A stretch of 64,000 nucleotides of DNA from Serinus canaria. Lineage: Eukaryota > Chordata > Aves > Passeriformes > Fringillidae. The notes under the pieces were generated by a model. That model was not told the origin of the DNA, searched no databases, and worked only from the letters and a program-made list of their open reading frames with translations. Of the stretch, positions 25,001-40,000 are shown in pieces. The translations under genes and the position numbers were made by a program. The first letter of the stretch is position 1. The number at the start of each line of letters is the position of its first letter. The stretch is from contig NC_066315.1 in assembly GCF_022539315.1 (NCBI RefSeq), positions 21,179,649-21,243,648 on the forward strand. Reading direction: 5' to 3'.

Positions 25001-28000
25001 TGAAATGGGTCTGAAGGTGTTTTTGTAACGGTTCAATAGAGATTCAGTGCCTTGTTTTAATGATTTATGTGTACTCTTGGGACTTCCAGGGAAATAATGG
25101 AGGAAGCCTGAGAGACATTATCTATCTTTGGGCAGTACTAGTGTCCTTTCTGCTCTGTTCTGGTGTTGTGCTAGCCCTGTTTTATAGAACCTGGCCCTAT
25201 TTTGGGTCCCTTTCATTTATGAAGTTGTTTGAATCCAGGTCAGGTAATCACTGCAAGTATTGCGGACATCATTGCAAATTATTCCTTCAAGGATATTCTG
25301 AGGAAACTGGCACGAGAGAAGCAAACAGGAGTGGCACCACCCTCATATGATGACAATTACATGGGTAAGCTGAGTTCTGTATGAGTTAGCAATGTGTTCT
25401 AAAAGGATGAGTCTCACATAAGTATGAAAACAAGCCCTACATTGCTATTGTCCCAGCTGTGAGAGGATTTTAACATGTTTTGCCTTAAGCCCAACAGCAA
25501 ATCAGTGGTTTGCCAGTTACTTCAGGGAGATTACAAACATTCTTAAAATGATGCACAGCAACAGGGTTTGAAGGTTGAGATCTTGAATGGCTTATTAGAG
25601 TTCTTATTATTTGATCTTAAATCATTAGGCAGAAATACAAAATTTTCCCATTTATGTATTTTTTCATTCCAAGATGATGGATTGAATTTAATGTAATTAA
25701 AGACAATTTCAATTTTTATTAGATTAATTCAAATCCAGTTCTGTGGTATTTTGTACAGTACTACACAAATACCCAATTCATTTGCAGTGATATTTTAAAA
25801 ATACAATTGAAGTAAGCAATAACAAAAGTCAATTTGAAGATTTTATGTAATTAATAGGAAAAAAGGCTCCTTATCTACTTATTAGCTGATCTCTAAGAAT
25901 TTCTGGATGCTGACATGTCTCTGCAGGTAAGGCAGGTTTTTCTTCACTCAGTTATAGAAGAGATTCAGTGGAATTTGAAGGTGTGTCCTTGTACTGTTTC
26001 CCATGGATTTGAAATTAAAGTCCCTGATACAATCCAGAAGTCTTTCTTTACTGTGATAGTAGTTACTATCTCATAGGTTTGCTAAAGCTCCGAGAGGTGT
26101 TTTACTGCATCTTGGAAATCTGTTTTCCATATAAAGCTCAGCCAGGACACTCACACGTTACAAGTACAATAATGAAGACCTGAATTGTGTCAATAGCTAT
26201 TAGGGCAAAACACCTTAGTACCTGGTGTTTTTTTCTGATGAATTACTAAATATTATTGATTTAGAAGCTAATTTTTGGAGAAGAGGGATCAACTTTTTAT
26301 ACACTCAAACCTACCATTAATTTAGTCATGGTAGTGTGATAAAAAATTTTCCTTTTCTCTGCACAGTTTTAGTATACTAATGTTAAAAAACTTCAATTCA
26401 GCAGATCCATAGAACAGACAAATCTGATAGTGCTTGCATATTTTTTGAAAGAAATTGTTTATCAAGTTGAGTTGGTTTTTTTTAAATTTATCTTTATACA
26501 GGATACTCAGTGGCTGCTGGGGAATTTACAGGGGATTCTGAACAAGGTAAGCACCTGTGCACTTGAATGAAAACCATATGGCTATGCACTTACTAAATTC
26601 ATTGTTTTGGGTCTCTGCACAGGAACATACCTATTATACATTTGAAACCCTGGTGAGACTTAAGCTGTCTGTACTCAGTATTCTCAGAGAGAATTCTTTC
26701 CTGAGACAGTATAACATATATAACAGTATAACAGAATTAAAGGAACACAAAAATTTGAATTCCGTAAGGGGTGGCTTTCTTGAGCAGCTGAACAACTCTG
26801 TAGTCCAGACTCACCAAACCAATAGGGACATAGTACATTTCCACAAGTGAACCCAGTGCTCCCCAACTGCTTCTGCTTAACCCCTCTGCAGTTAAAGCTG
26901 CCTGTCCTGCATGAGGAAGCATTCAAAAAATAAACACAAAACCACACCGTTTCAAGCCAAGCACCATAATGTGTAAAAAGAGGTACCCCAGTAATGGAAG
27001 GCTACATCTTTGGCTGCTTTTTAATGCATACTCAGAGTTCTATATTGGATGATTTTTGAATCAGTATTTCTTGTGAATGGCTAGCACAAAAATATTGCAT
27101 AGTTGGCTGACTTGAGATTCATCCTGCAGTCATGCAGACTGCAGGCTGAGACTTTGCTTCTTCCTTCTTTTTTTCACTCATTTTTTCCTACTAGTTGTTT
27201 AAGATTTCGCCATTGAGCAAAATTACTCCTAGAAGGCAGCTAGGTGTATTGTTTAATGTTCTTATTCAGTGGATCCTTCCAATGCCACTCACAAAAATTT
27301 CCTTGGAATCCTTTTAGATAGACTGTGCAGAAGTTGTCAAGCACTGACATGGCATCAAGTGAAATAATGGATGAGACAAACTGTTGGTAGGCAAAAAGAA
27401 AAGAAGTATTTGTAAGGACAGTTCTGTTTAGCTTCTGTGCTCTAGTGTGTGATGCCATAACTAATTCTCATTCCATCAATACACAGCTGTCAGGCAGTAA
27501 GCTGAATCCTACCAAGAACTTTATTATACTGTGCTGTGCTAAGCAATGCTAAACAGAAAGAGATCCTGGATGGGTGTATTCAAAAGTCAGAGTGCAATGT
27601 TTTGTGCAAGTAAATGAACCAAATGAATGCTGTAGTCCTATGAAATAATGGCTTGAAGTGATTTACAGGTCTTTCAGATACAGATCACAAATCAAAATCC
27701 TAAGGGATTTGAAATATGTATCAAGGAAGTTTTAAGTGGTGTGGGATACATCTTGCATGGACAGCTCAGATTGCAAAACCAGTTCACCGTTGATCATTTA
27801 TCCTTTCAGAGCTGGTTGCTGGAGTCCCAAGGGGAGCACAGAACTTTGGCTATGTATGTACTGGATTTTCATTTTATGTTTTTCATAGTGAGAAGGCAAT
27901 TAAGCTATTTGTAAGGTTAAATGCTACATTGAATTTTCTGTCTCCTTCATTCAAAACTTTCAAATCAGGGAAAAGTGCCACTGACTTTCAGCCTCAGGCT

Positions 28001-31000
28001 TATCTGGCTGGGTTGGAATGCCTTTATTGGTTTGGGTTTTGAATGGTAAGTGCTTAGTCCCTTCTGAAGTCTGTTTTCACTAGGCAGCCACAATTACAAT
28101 TACATGCTCTGAGTCTGACTAGTATCCCTATACCCACCGAGTGTTATCAGACCTAAGCTCACCCATAGGTTAGCATATTTTTGTGCAGTGCTGTGTCCAT
28201 GGTGCAGAGGAGTCCAAGTTCAGATTATTCATACCCATTGTTTACTTTCAGTGCTGTAAGTGTATACACTGAAATCCAGATGCAAAGAGTCATGATATGC
28301 AGTTAGAAGTGAAGGGAGAAAACAATACACATTTGTGAATACAGCTGTTAACTTGTAGGCAAAAAGTTCCACAAGTAACCTGACTGGGAAAATGGATCAC
28401 AGCCACAGACACATTCTCTAGTTTTGTGGACCCCAGATTCCTTGTGTCTCTGGGACTTGTTTGTATAATTTTTAGGAAAAAGGTGTGTATGCATATATAT
28501 TTATATATCTGTATACACTTCTTTATGCTTTAAGTTCATGTTTTCATGCCTAGTCACTGATTAGTTGGTAGTCTGTGATTTGCTGTTGTTCAGTGCCCAG
28601 CAAGGAAGAGAAATATTTTTCCCTATTTTTTTCATGGGGAACCTGAGGGTCATGAAATCTTAGCAATTTGTTCAAGATCATAAAGGATAGATGTGGTGAG
28701 ACAGAAAAAGAACTGTTTTTTCTTGAACCATCTTTTAGTGTGTTAAATTCTTTTGCAGTGATGTCATGCTGTAGCATCTCCATGTGTGCCTGAAACTTTC
28801 CTTATTCTTCTGTTGCCAGGTCTCAATTATTAATTCCTCTGACTTGACCTTTATACAGAACTTCACTGGTGAGCAGGTAATGCCAAGTAACTGTGATGAA
28901 ATACTGTATCTGTAGTGCATCAAAGAGGATTATCAGTAAAAAAATTTTACATTTTATATCAAATATGAAAGCCTATCTTGTTTTTTATTTTCAGATGGCG
29001 TCCTATTTTGGGTACACAGTTGCAGTATCTGATGTTAACAATGATGGGTAGGTTATGAAATATATTCAGCTCCACTGAACATTAATAGAAGCAATGACTG
29101 ATATTTATTAATAAATGTAGGTTTTCAGGTGCTTTATACCTCAAAATACTTCTCTTGGCTTCTCTTTTTCTCTAATTTTAATTTTCCACTTACAGACTTA
29201 TGCAGCCATGGTAGCATGAGTATTTGCAGGCCTAGTTTGGGTGGGTTTATCTTCCTGAATGTTTATTCAAAGCAGTGTGTCAAGGGAGTGTCCAGAGTCC
29301 TAGGAAACAGATCCAGGTAAAAGAACAGTGAAAAAATAGCACCATGGGGAAGAGATTGGGAGAATGAACTTCTGACTTTCACCTGTCTCACATACAGGAA
29401 AATTTTCTCATCCATAGCTTTATTTTTCAATTTTAAAAGCCTTCTAATGTATTCAGCTCTTCTTTCCTCATTCCAGCACCTGCTGGTTGGCCATCCATAT
29501 TTATCATCCTGAGGACCACCAAGTGTCTGTGCCCCCTAGTTGCTACAGCAGGCACTGTGTGTGTCAGAGGGATAACAGTGCTCCACTCCCAGGGTCATGA
29601 TACCTGGGGATCATTATCCCTAAGGTACTTGGGGGATTCAGGAAATGTTGAACAAAACCCTTGTTAACTTTCAAGTCATGTAAAGTCTGATTAAATATTT
29701 TAGAAGAAGAGGACTTTAGTAAGAGAATATTATAGTAGCTATCTAGCAGGAAAATAAAAATCCCTGAAACTCAGAGGCTTGGAAGTCTGCACAAAGATGA
29801 GCCAGGAATATATTTAGAGCTGTAGTGTACTCTTGCTTATTGCAAAATGCCTCAGATGTGTCTACATCATATGTTTTTCTTGTGATCATTTCTTATTAAG
29901 TGCTTAAACATAGTGCATGAAATAATTTTCCTGGGTTAAGTCATTGCTTCTCATCAGTGCCTAGTGACCCTTTAAAGATTGAGTTTTACAAGAGAAGAGA
30001 AAAGCAACAAGGTGGTAAAGTGCTTTTGCAGTTACAAAAAAAAAACAAAAACAAAAACCACAAAAACAACAGAACAGAAGCTTCAGCAGTTTCCATGGTG
30101 GCTTCATAGAACTCAAATCTTACCAAGTTTTGAGATTATATTTTGTCATATTGTCACAGCTTTTGAGAATTTCGGTTTTTCTGAAATACAGAATCAGAAA
30201 TTATTTAGTCCTACTGATGTACAAATGTGAAAGGGTGAAGAAACATTCATCAAAGGCTCAATAGACACTCATTAGACTTTCAGGGTACTTATTTCACCTC
30301 TCACTGAACCAAACTGTTTCCTGTGCAGGTTATTTCCTGTTAACCCTAGGGTTACTTGGCAGGTCTCATACTTTCTGTGTACCTCTGAAACCACAGTTTA
30401 TGTCAATAATATAATCAAACTGCTGTTGAGGCCTGTGTGGTCTCCCAGTCTATATCTTAAAAGAAATCTAAAGACTCTTCCTGAGATCCAAACATCCCAC
30501 AGAAAACAAAACACAAAAAGCTCTACTGGATAAACATGTCTGATTAGATATGTAGTCTGCCTTTGCTGGTTTGCACATATAATCAATAGAAATATTTATC
30601 TGAAAGGAAGAGTAAAGGAGGGGAAAAAAAGCAAAAGGGAAATTTGCACTTCAAATTCACTTAAGCACTTTATTCATCTAATAATGAGGAAGCAGTGGTG
30701 ACCTCATCAGTATGAGAAACCTGATTAAATTATTTGCTGAAAAAAAAGAGCACAAGATTATTAGGAATAGTGCTTTGTTGTAAAAAGACTCATGATGTAG
30801 CTCAGAGATTAGGCTCATCTTAGGAAAAAAGTTCTGTAGATCTGGCCCAGCAGTTCTGTGGGTATAGCAAAGTGAATTATGCAGTTTTTTCTACACCACA
30901 TCAGGATTGTAGGCAGAACAGGGAAATTGAGGGTACTGTTTGAACTACCCTTTAGTTGCCTGTTGCTAATACTGAGAAATCCAAAATGAAACTTAATAAA

Positions 31001-34000
31001 TCAAATTTGCCATCAGCTTACAAGCTACATTCCTAGTAAAGAGAGGAAAAGAGACCACTTTCAATTTAGGCTGAATGTGTCCAATAAAAATAGTGAAATA
31101 AACTGTTTACTGGGGTTTTATTGTTTGGCCTATATCAAAGCTTTCCATAGTTATTCTTTGACCTCTTGACATTTCCCATATTCCTGCTTTTTATTACTCT
31201 GCAGGATACAAAGGAATAGCACACTGTCTCAGCAGGTGGTCAGCTTTGTGCTTTTTAAAGATTTTTTTTTTTTTAATCAGAAGGGAAGTAATACTGCCTG
31301 GTTACTTTTCTGTGTTGGAGCAAAAATTAATATATAATTTATGTTAACTCTAGCATCTTAGTGCAATAATGAAATCTAATGAGCCAGTTCAAAATACCAC
31401 TGCACACTGAACTGCATTTCATGGGGTAATATTACTGTCCAGGGGCTTTTGCTTTTATTTACTCATATGGCTTCTTAAAAGTAATCACATCAAACTGAAT
31501 TTGACTCAGAACTCTCAATTTTGTAACTACAAACTCCTACAATTTAAAAAGCCAATTGAAATATCCTCTTTCACCAACAAAATGCATCATACTAACCACA
31601 TAGCCACTTAGAGCCCAACAAGTACACGCACCCCCCCATAGCCCCTTGACTGCTTGCTCTCTAAATAATTAAGTTGTAGAAGCTGGGAGGTAGAACTGAG
31701 TATAAAGTAGGGTAAGCAGCAATTGTTTGCTTATTTTACCCACTTGAAGGGAGCCAGAAGAAAGTAAATGAGGATCAGAGAGAGTTGGGTAGCTGACAAA
31801 CCCTTCCTTTCTAACTATAGTACACTGCTGTGACAGCATAAAAAACCCAAACTCTAATCCCAAACCTCTAGAATTGCCTAAGGCAGAGTTCCCTCTTGCA
31901 GAGGACTTGCTGAAGCAGCATGCTTTGACCTACAGGGCTCAGCTCTGAAGGAGAAGGGGGAAAATTTGAGGGTGAGGATAGGAAGGCCTTGGTGGAGGCA
32001 ATGCATATGAGTGCCTGGAGGAAAGACAAACCAAGTGTTGTGGGTGCTCCAGGTGGCTCTGCTGCCCATAACCAGCTGAGAAATAGGTCAGTCTATTAGA
32101 TGACTGCCCTTCTTCCACCTGCCCCTCAATACATGAGAAGATGAGCCATCTTAGCTACCAGATTCTGATCTCCCTAGCCTGTTCATGCATTTTATACAGT
32201 CATTGTCATATATTTTAGCAAAGTTGAGGTTTTACCACAAAATAACCCAGTAGTGTGCACTTCTAGCGGGGATGCTGTGCTTCCTATTCAACAAGCTCCA
32301 GCTCCTGTCTGCTTGCTTTCTGTATCACCTGGTGGATCTTGTCTTCTGGGTTAGGCTTCTGCTTAGAGGATTTTAATACACAGTAGGTAGTCTGTGTTTC
32401 TCTTGTCACCATTTTAGGCACTCTAGATATTGCTGTATGGACCAGGGTTTTAAAGGTATCTGGGTATCTATTTATTTTACATCACTGTACTGATGTAAAT
32501 GATCCTTATCATCTCTGAAAAAATCTTCCATCAGTCTTAAAACTCCTCATTTATAAAATATTCAAGGGAGCCAAGCACATCATTTATTTCATGGTTTCTA
32601 CAGCAGTTAACTCCGTGGGGTCCCAATGTACTGGGAATATCTGGACTGTGAGGTACTGAAATAGTAATTGATGCTAGTGCTACTGAGTAATGATTTCATT
32701 ACATGGCATATGTAAAATAACTTATTTGTAAAAGAGCATTCATTATTTCTTTCTGTTATTGCTGTTGTTTCATGGCAACCATTTCAGCTGATATTCTGTC
32801 CTAACCACAAACATCTTCCATTAGTAGAGGAAGACCTAGAATGTTTAGTGTGAAAGGAAAATCCCACCTTTGATGTCAAGTCAGCATCTGCTTCCTTCCT
32901 TTTTAGTTATTTATGCCATAGGGCAAAATCTAACATAAAAAAATAGGACTGCTGTACCAAACTGACCTGACATTTGGAACTGCACTTTCCTTTGTGGAAA
33001 CATACTATAAAACTTAGTAGAAAAATAACATTCCTAGAAGTATTTTGTCACAACCTGTATAATGTGTAAGTTCAACAATGATTTTTTTTTTCCTAGATGA
33101 AAGATTCTGTGTGTATCTTAGAATAATAGTGTACATCTGTGGTAAAATAGTAGCTGAGATACTGCTGAATCATACAGATTTTTATTTTCTATCAAGATTA
33201 GGAAAAATAATGCATTGCAATTTTATTATTTGGTTTGCTAATAGATAAAGCCTTGGAAATATGATGAATTGGGAGTAGAAAATTTTCTGTGAGTTTTACA
33301 AAGTTTGAAAAAATTTTCACATTCGAGCAAGAGAATATTTTTCAAATTAAATAGTCTGTGATCAAGTATTCCTAGTTATTTGCAGTAACAGACTTCCTTA
33401 ATACAGATAATCAATGACCACTGAATGTAATGCAAATTATTTTAATATTGGGCCTTGAGCAACCTTCAGCAATTGATCTGATACTATCTTTTAATATCTC
33501 AGAATAATCCATTAAGAATACTTCTGCTTTTTCTGAGTCTGTCAATCACACTTTTTTTTATTCTTCACAGTTCATGAAAGGTTCTTTTTATTCCTTCTAA
33601 ATAAATGTTGGTAACATGTTTTGAAAAATGACTGTTTAGAAAAACAACATGCAAAATTTGCTTTGATTGGTCTGTGTTCTTTTACTGATGCTTCTTGGAG
33701 TAGCATAATGGACAGCCCTTTTCCTCTGAGCATCTTATTTTCATGATTTAATTGTGTCCTTTCTCTTTAATACCCAGTACAGAAAATTATATGAGCACTG
33801 CAACTTCTTGTGTACCTAATATTGAACAGAAGTGTTTTCAGAAACAGGGCTAGGGCTTTGTCTTCCAATTTCTATGTGAAGAAGTGATGAGGCATTCTCA
33901 ATTAATTGGTGCTCTACTTGTGTTTCATGTATGTTACTCAAAAACCTGTTGTAAAGTGGCAGGGTTTTCTTCTTTTGGCCACTTACTGATGTATAATTTG

Positions 34001-37000
34001 CAAAAACTAGATTTAATGCTAAAATTTGCCTTTCACTGGCACTGTTGGTAAAACACAGATTCACTCTTAGATCCCTGACTTCAGCATCAGCAATTGCAAA
34101 GTGTAAGTTTTCAGTGTCTATTGTGGGCATGAATTGAAGTACAAGCAGTTCTGTTTAAACCTAGAAAGAAACACTTTGGCTGTGATTATGATCAGACACT
34201 GGAGGTGGTTGCCCAGAGAGGTTGTGAAGTCTCCATCCATGAGATATTCAAAACTGAACTAAATCTAGCTGTGGACAGCCTTCCCTTATTCACCGTGCTT
34301 TGACCAAGAGTTTGAACCAGGACTCCACACATGCCTTCTTGCCTCAGTTAGCCTGACTGGATGCTAATTATCAGCTTCTTGTTTAGTAAATGTATAAACT
34401 GTGTTGTTTACACTCAGTCTCTCAGTGGCACTGTGTTTTTGTTTTTTCCAGTTTAGATGATATCCTAGTCGGTGCCCCTCTTTTTATGGAACGAGAATTT
34501 GAGAGCAAGCCTAAAGAAGTTGGGCAAGTTTATCTGTACCTGCAAGAAAGTGCATTCCTCTTCCAAGATGCACAAATTCTGACAGGCACTGAATTGTTTG
34601 GTAGATTTGGCAGTGCAATCACACACCTTGGAGACCTCAATCAAGATGGATATAATGGTAATTTGGATGTAATGTAGTGTATTTCTAACACTGAAATTAC
34701 AAATGCCCAAGCAGCAAATGTTGTGTCTGTGCTTTGCTGGAAAAGGCTTTGTAACATATTTGAAATTCATGAGAATTTACACTAATGCTAATGAAACTGA
34801 TACTGAGACCCAAATCATGAAAAGTGACTGCTAAGAGGGCAGTCATATTGACTACAGGGCGATTTTTTAGTAATTGTTAGTATTTTTTTTTTATAAAAAT
34901 ACTTTTTGTTTTATAACTATAATAACATTTAATTACTTGGTTAAGGTGTTTCATTTTTTTGAAGCAGAGCTCTTCTCTCCTCAAATGCTTGGAGGAGTTT
35001 GGTAATTCTCTGAGGCTCAGTACATGGAGCATTTTGTCAACAATGAAAGAATTGGGCAGATACAGAAGTACTATTTTGGAGTCAGCCTTCCACTGGTACT
35101 TAAGTACAAAAAAACTGGTGCATAATGGGTTCTTTCAAATGCTTATTGCACATGCACACAACAAAATATCCATGTAAGTTAACTGGCAGCCTACATTCAA
35201 GCAACCAGCACAACTAAACTTACTGCCTGATTACCTTAGAAAGCTGAGATACCTTGAGCACCTACAGTTAGCCTCCTAGACATGGTCAGTGGCATCTTAT
35301 CTTTCCCTGCATGCATTTCCTTACTTCTTATTTCCAGGATGTTAGGGATCTTCAAAGCAGGTATCTTTGCATCTAAAACATCAATTTTTTTTTTCCTGGA
35401 AGAACAGTTTTGCACAGTAGCCTTTAGAATAGTTGTCCCATTATAAAAAAAATTAATGAATGAAGAAAATTATTGAACGAAGAAAAAATTAATTACCTCA
35501 AGGGCTGTTTTTCACAATTCTCTAGCCCCTAGATTCTGGGGCAATGTCCTCATTGTGTGGCTGCTGTGTGAGGGATTCATGTCAGGAGTCATAGAAGTGC
35601 ACTGGGGTTCAGAGTGTACAAAATATGAATACCATCCTGTGGGTAGAAGCCATTGGATTGGGACTGCTGAGAGTACCCTCACTGACTTATCCTGGAATCC
35701 CACCATGGAGTTCAGCACAGCTGAACCTCATGGTGGAGAATTCCATTCCTGTTTTCTACCTGTGAGCAATAGCAGATACCTTCACCTACTCTGGGCAGGC
35801 AGTGTTGGTTTCCTGTCTCTCCAGAATTCAGATGAGGTAGGCAGAAGACATTTCTGCTTTTCTCTGTCACTGTATAAAGACTAAGAAGACTCTAGAGTCA
35901 GAGTCTTCTGCTTCATAACTGAATATGGCAGTCATAGAGCTTTGGTGCACTTCTGCCTTTAGAGTGAAGCTGCAGAGTCCAGGTGCTCAATGCAAGTTTA
36001 ATAAAGAAGTCCAGCATCATTTCCTAGATCAGAACCCAAAAATGAGTGCTACAGATACATATCCTCTACTGTTTCCTATTGTCTAGCTCAGCTAGAACAC
36101 CTGTTGGATCTCAATCTAGACAATATTGTCTCCACATTCCCTGAACAGAAACTAAGAGCACTGTGAATTCTGCTTCTTGGATATGGCACCTCATTTTTAA
36201 GGATTCCATAGTGCCTAAGACCTCTTGTGAAATTCCTGACTCAGTACTATTCCATCAATAAAATGATGAATTGGTATAGATGAAAACACTGTATTCCGCT
36301 GTTCTCTTTTGCATTCTGAAGCATTGGGTGTTTGAGGGGGTGAAGTTTTTGCCTATGTAGGATATGTTATCTGGAAAGAGAAAAATTCATTTTATCTAAC
36401 AGCTATTCCTTATTAACAGGTGATAGAAGAAATCAAAGAAGATTTGAACCTGTTTAAAAATACAAAAGTAGAAGCAGGCATTCATTAGATCTTGGTTTAT
36501 TAAAGCCAATTAACTGCCCCAAAAATATGTAGAGGAATCCTCTGTGGACTGGCTATTTAGTATCATTAAATAACCTCTTCATAGGATTATTTTATAAGCT
36601 TTCGTCATGAAAGTTTGATACAGAAAAAACACTGCTAACATTTTGTATATTTGCCTTTAAACTAGAATACATGCAGAAATACAGAATGTTTTAGCAGAAG
36701 CAATTTGAGTGTATTTTCCTGCAGGGAGTTAATTTTTAATTGTGTCTATTCTTTTTATCTTTTTTTTTTTTTTTTCACTGCAGACATTGCTATTGGTGCA
36801 CCATTTGCAGGAGAAGACAGAAGAGGGAAAGTGCTCATTTACAATGGATACAGTAATGGGTTAAACCCTAACCCTTCCCAGGTTCTCAATGGAGCCTGGG
36901 CCTCCCAGTCCATGCCTTCGGGATTTGGCTTCACTCTGAGAGGAGACTCAGATGTAGACAAGAATGATTACCCAGGTAGGATTTTTACATTAGAAAGGGA

Positions 37001-40000
37001 ATTTCATACTTCCGTTCTCTGGTAAATGCATCATGCCTAAACTGCTCCTTTTGGAAGGCAGAGGTCAGAATAAAGGATAGACATTTCTGGACAGTTCTAG
37101 TTTGCTTTCCTGAGAGTTAAAAACAGACAAAACAAATACTCCCTTTCCTGTCAAAAGACATGATCAGAAAGTCAAGAAAGGGCTGAAACAGTTGTATTAA
37201 CATAAAACATGTGAAGTTTACAATGAAAACCTTAACCCTTTTCCCCCACTTCCAAAAACTGAATGGTCTCAGCTTATTGAACTTGTAAGGTCCCCTTCAT
37301 CCTGGCATTCTTTCTTAATTAAAAACAGGTTGCATTGTAGAAGAAGGGGTTGGTTTGGTTGTGTTTCTGAGTTGTTTTTTGCTGACCAAAGAGACACTGA
37401 GCTATATATAGTTAATGGCTTTGCATTACAAAAAAGCAGAGAGAATGCAAATTGCTTAAAGCAGCTATTTTATTTGGGCCTTTTCATCCCTTTTATGTTT
37501 TCATTTTGAGATATGGAGTCTTCCTTTTTAGGTTAGCTTTGACTCTTCCTAATGAGTTTACCTGACATGTATTCACATTTATTAAGTTTGTAACGTTAAT
37601 TAAGTTTTTCAGGGAAGCGTTTGTTTTTTAAAGGAAACTTTTCCTACCATCTAAGTAGTCTGCTTTTATTTACTGTCTCTCTCATCTGGAAACAAATCTG
37701 TTCTGTTTCTTTTCATCACAATTCAGAAGCCTTAGTAAGGGTGTGTAGTAAAACATCATTTTTTCTTACTGTGAAAGGTTCATCCACAGTAAAATCCTAA
37801 CAGTCCATGCTTCCCTGACTTACTGTGAAATCACTCTTGTTACCCTGGGTTGTTTCAAGGCTAGAGTTCTTTAAAGTTGTACTATTTCAAAAGTGAAAAC
37901 CGTAATTTTTCAAAGGGACAAAAACAGGATCTTTTACCTTTCTGAGATGGATTGTAAAAGCCTGGAAAAGGGTATCTTTCCAAAAGCAGAAGGCAATTTC
38001 TGGGAAGGGTTGTTTACAATAGAAATTACAGTTTTACAAACAGAAAAGCTGACTGCAGAGTAATAAAGTGAGGCTATCATGAGACTGAAGTAAGAAGATC
38101 TTTAGCATTTGAGAGAAGAAAGGGCTTTTAAACACTGTTCTGACTTTTTGTTTGCATATTGTTGATGTTGCTATTAATAGTCTTTCATTGTCCATGACTA
38201 ATGAGGTTCTCTTGGACAACAGAGCTCTTTATTAAAGTTTCAGCATTTAAACATTTCCTAAAGCACCCACAAGGCCCCCAGCAAAACCAAAGGAAACAGG
38301 ATATTGCATTCCTGGCATTTCGAAGATTGGAAAGATAGAGGGAAGGGAGATTCTTTGACTCCTATAGAGAAGGGTAGAAGTCTTAGTGCTGTATTAGCAT
38401 ACTTTATATGGGGCATCTTTTAAGCTAATGTGTGGAAAGTTTGGGTGATGAGTCTTGATCTTTCTAAATGTGCACTGAGGAATTGTAGTATAATTGTGTG
38501 TTCTCTGTCTGTCATTGTGGCCTCCACCATGCATCCTACTTGCAGGATTTCACATTGTGTTATCAGCTCACTATGTGTTAGATCATTTGGTTTTGTCACA
38601 GGAATTACCCAATTAAAGAAATGAAAACAAACAGAAGAAACACCACCCTGCATTTACTGTAACTAGCTTTTCCCCTGGATGAGCAGTCCACAGCACTGCT
38701 GAAAATCTCTCAGAAAATGAGAAGAAAAATCCCTTACTATGAGTCAACCACCTCTTCCTTAGTTCATGAAGATTTGGAGCACCAAAACAGAGCTGTAAAA
38801 ATAGTGCAAACATGGCACAATGCTAGCACAAAAATAGAGTGCTTTCCTATGGGAAAAGGGAAAAAAAACCCCAGGAAATAATATAGGGAAATGCAAGCCT
38901 AGGACAAACACTCCAGGCAATGAAGTAAGTAATCCTTCTCCTGTCAAAGAGCTTTCCTTCTTCACCTCCTGACGGAAACGCCTAAGGGCAACCCTTGTAA
39001 AAGGAGGAAACAAGGTACTGAAGTTGGAAGGATTAGGAAGGAAGTTTTATTTTAGAGAAATGGGGTCTGGCTGACTATAGAAGGTCTAGAAAATTAGCCT
39101 TTAATTCCATGCTTCCCTAACTACTGTTTGTGCCTGGGATTCAAAGAGGGTTGTGAAAGATTAGGGGGAAAAAGATCACAAAAAATTTCATTTACGCTTT
39201 CTAGTGTGTATATTCTAAAACTGACCATTTTCTAAAAAGAAGAAATGCAATAAAATCAGATTATTCTGGCTTAACAGTCTCAGAAGTTCTGGACTGGGAG
39301 ATGAGAGACAGCTGTAATATCTGGCTGCAGGTATTAACATACTGTCTAAGGTGAGAGTCTCCAAGCATGTAGCTCTTCCATGGTTAGAGTTCAATTGTTC
39401 AAGAGTGACCTGTATAACTATAGCTGTGCTTGTATAATTTACTCAAGCACTTGTGCCTGGCATTGTTCATGAGGCAGCACACACATGAGTCCATGCTAGG
39501 AAATGGGAGTCTGAGACTTGAGAGTTACTCTGCCATTTCATTTCTAATGCACTCTATAGCATTTTCAGAGCTTTTAGAGGTTCAGGCTTTCTTTACATCA
39601 GCCATAAGGTAATGTTTTTGGGAGCAGGTCACTGACCTAGAGGGCAGAAGATACCACCTGTTCATATGGCTTCTTACCACAGACCACTGAGCTTCATCCT
39701 GGGACTGCTGTACTGACCCCCGCTACCCCAGTGCTCTTTGATCACAGGTTGGGTAATACAGCTACTAAAAAGTGAGGGTGAGTCACAGTCAAATTTTTCT
39801 CCCAGTGGAAAAAGGTTAAATCCTCTCTTGGCTGGGAATTCAGTTCAAACAGAGACCTATGTATTAGCCTTCTGGAGAAGAGGGGCCATTTGGTATAGGG
39901 AGTAATATCTTTCTCTCTTCATCCAAATGCCAGTATAAGCTCAAGAACAGAGAAGGAAACAGGGAGCAGATGAAGACTCCATATTACACAGAGCTCTTCA

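Noticed and set aside
38210..38300. TTTATT plus GAGCTC context suggesting another minus-strand LTR
   Set aside because: No second copy, no clear ends and no promoter-like box; too weak to call.
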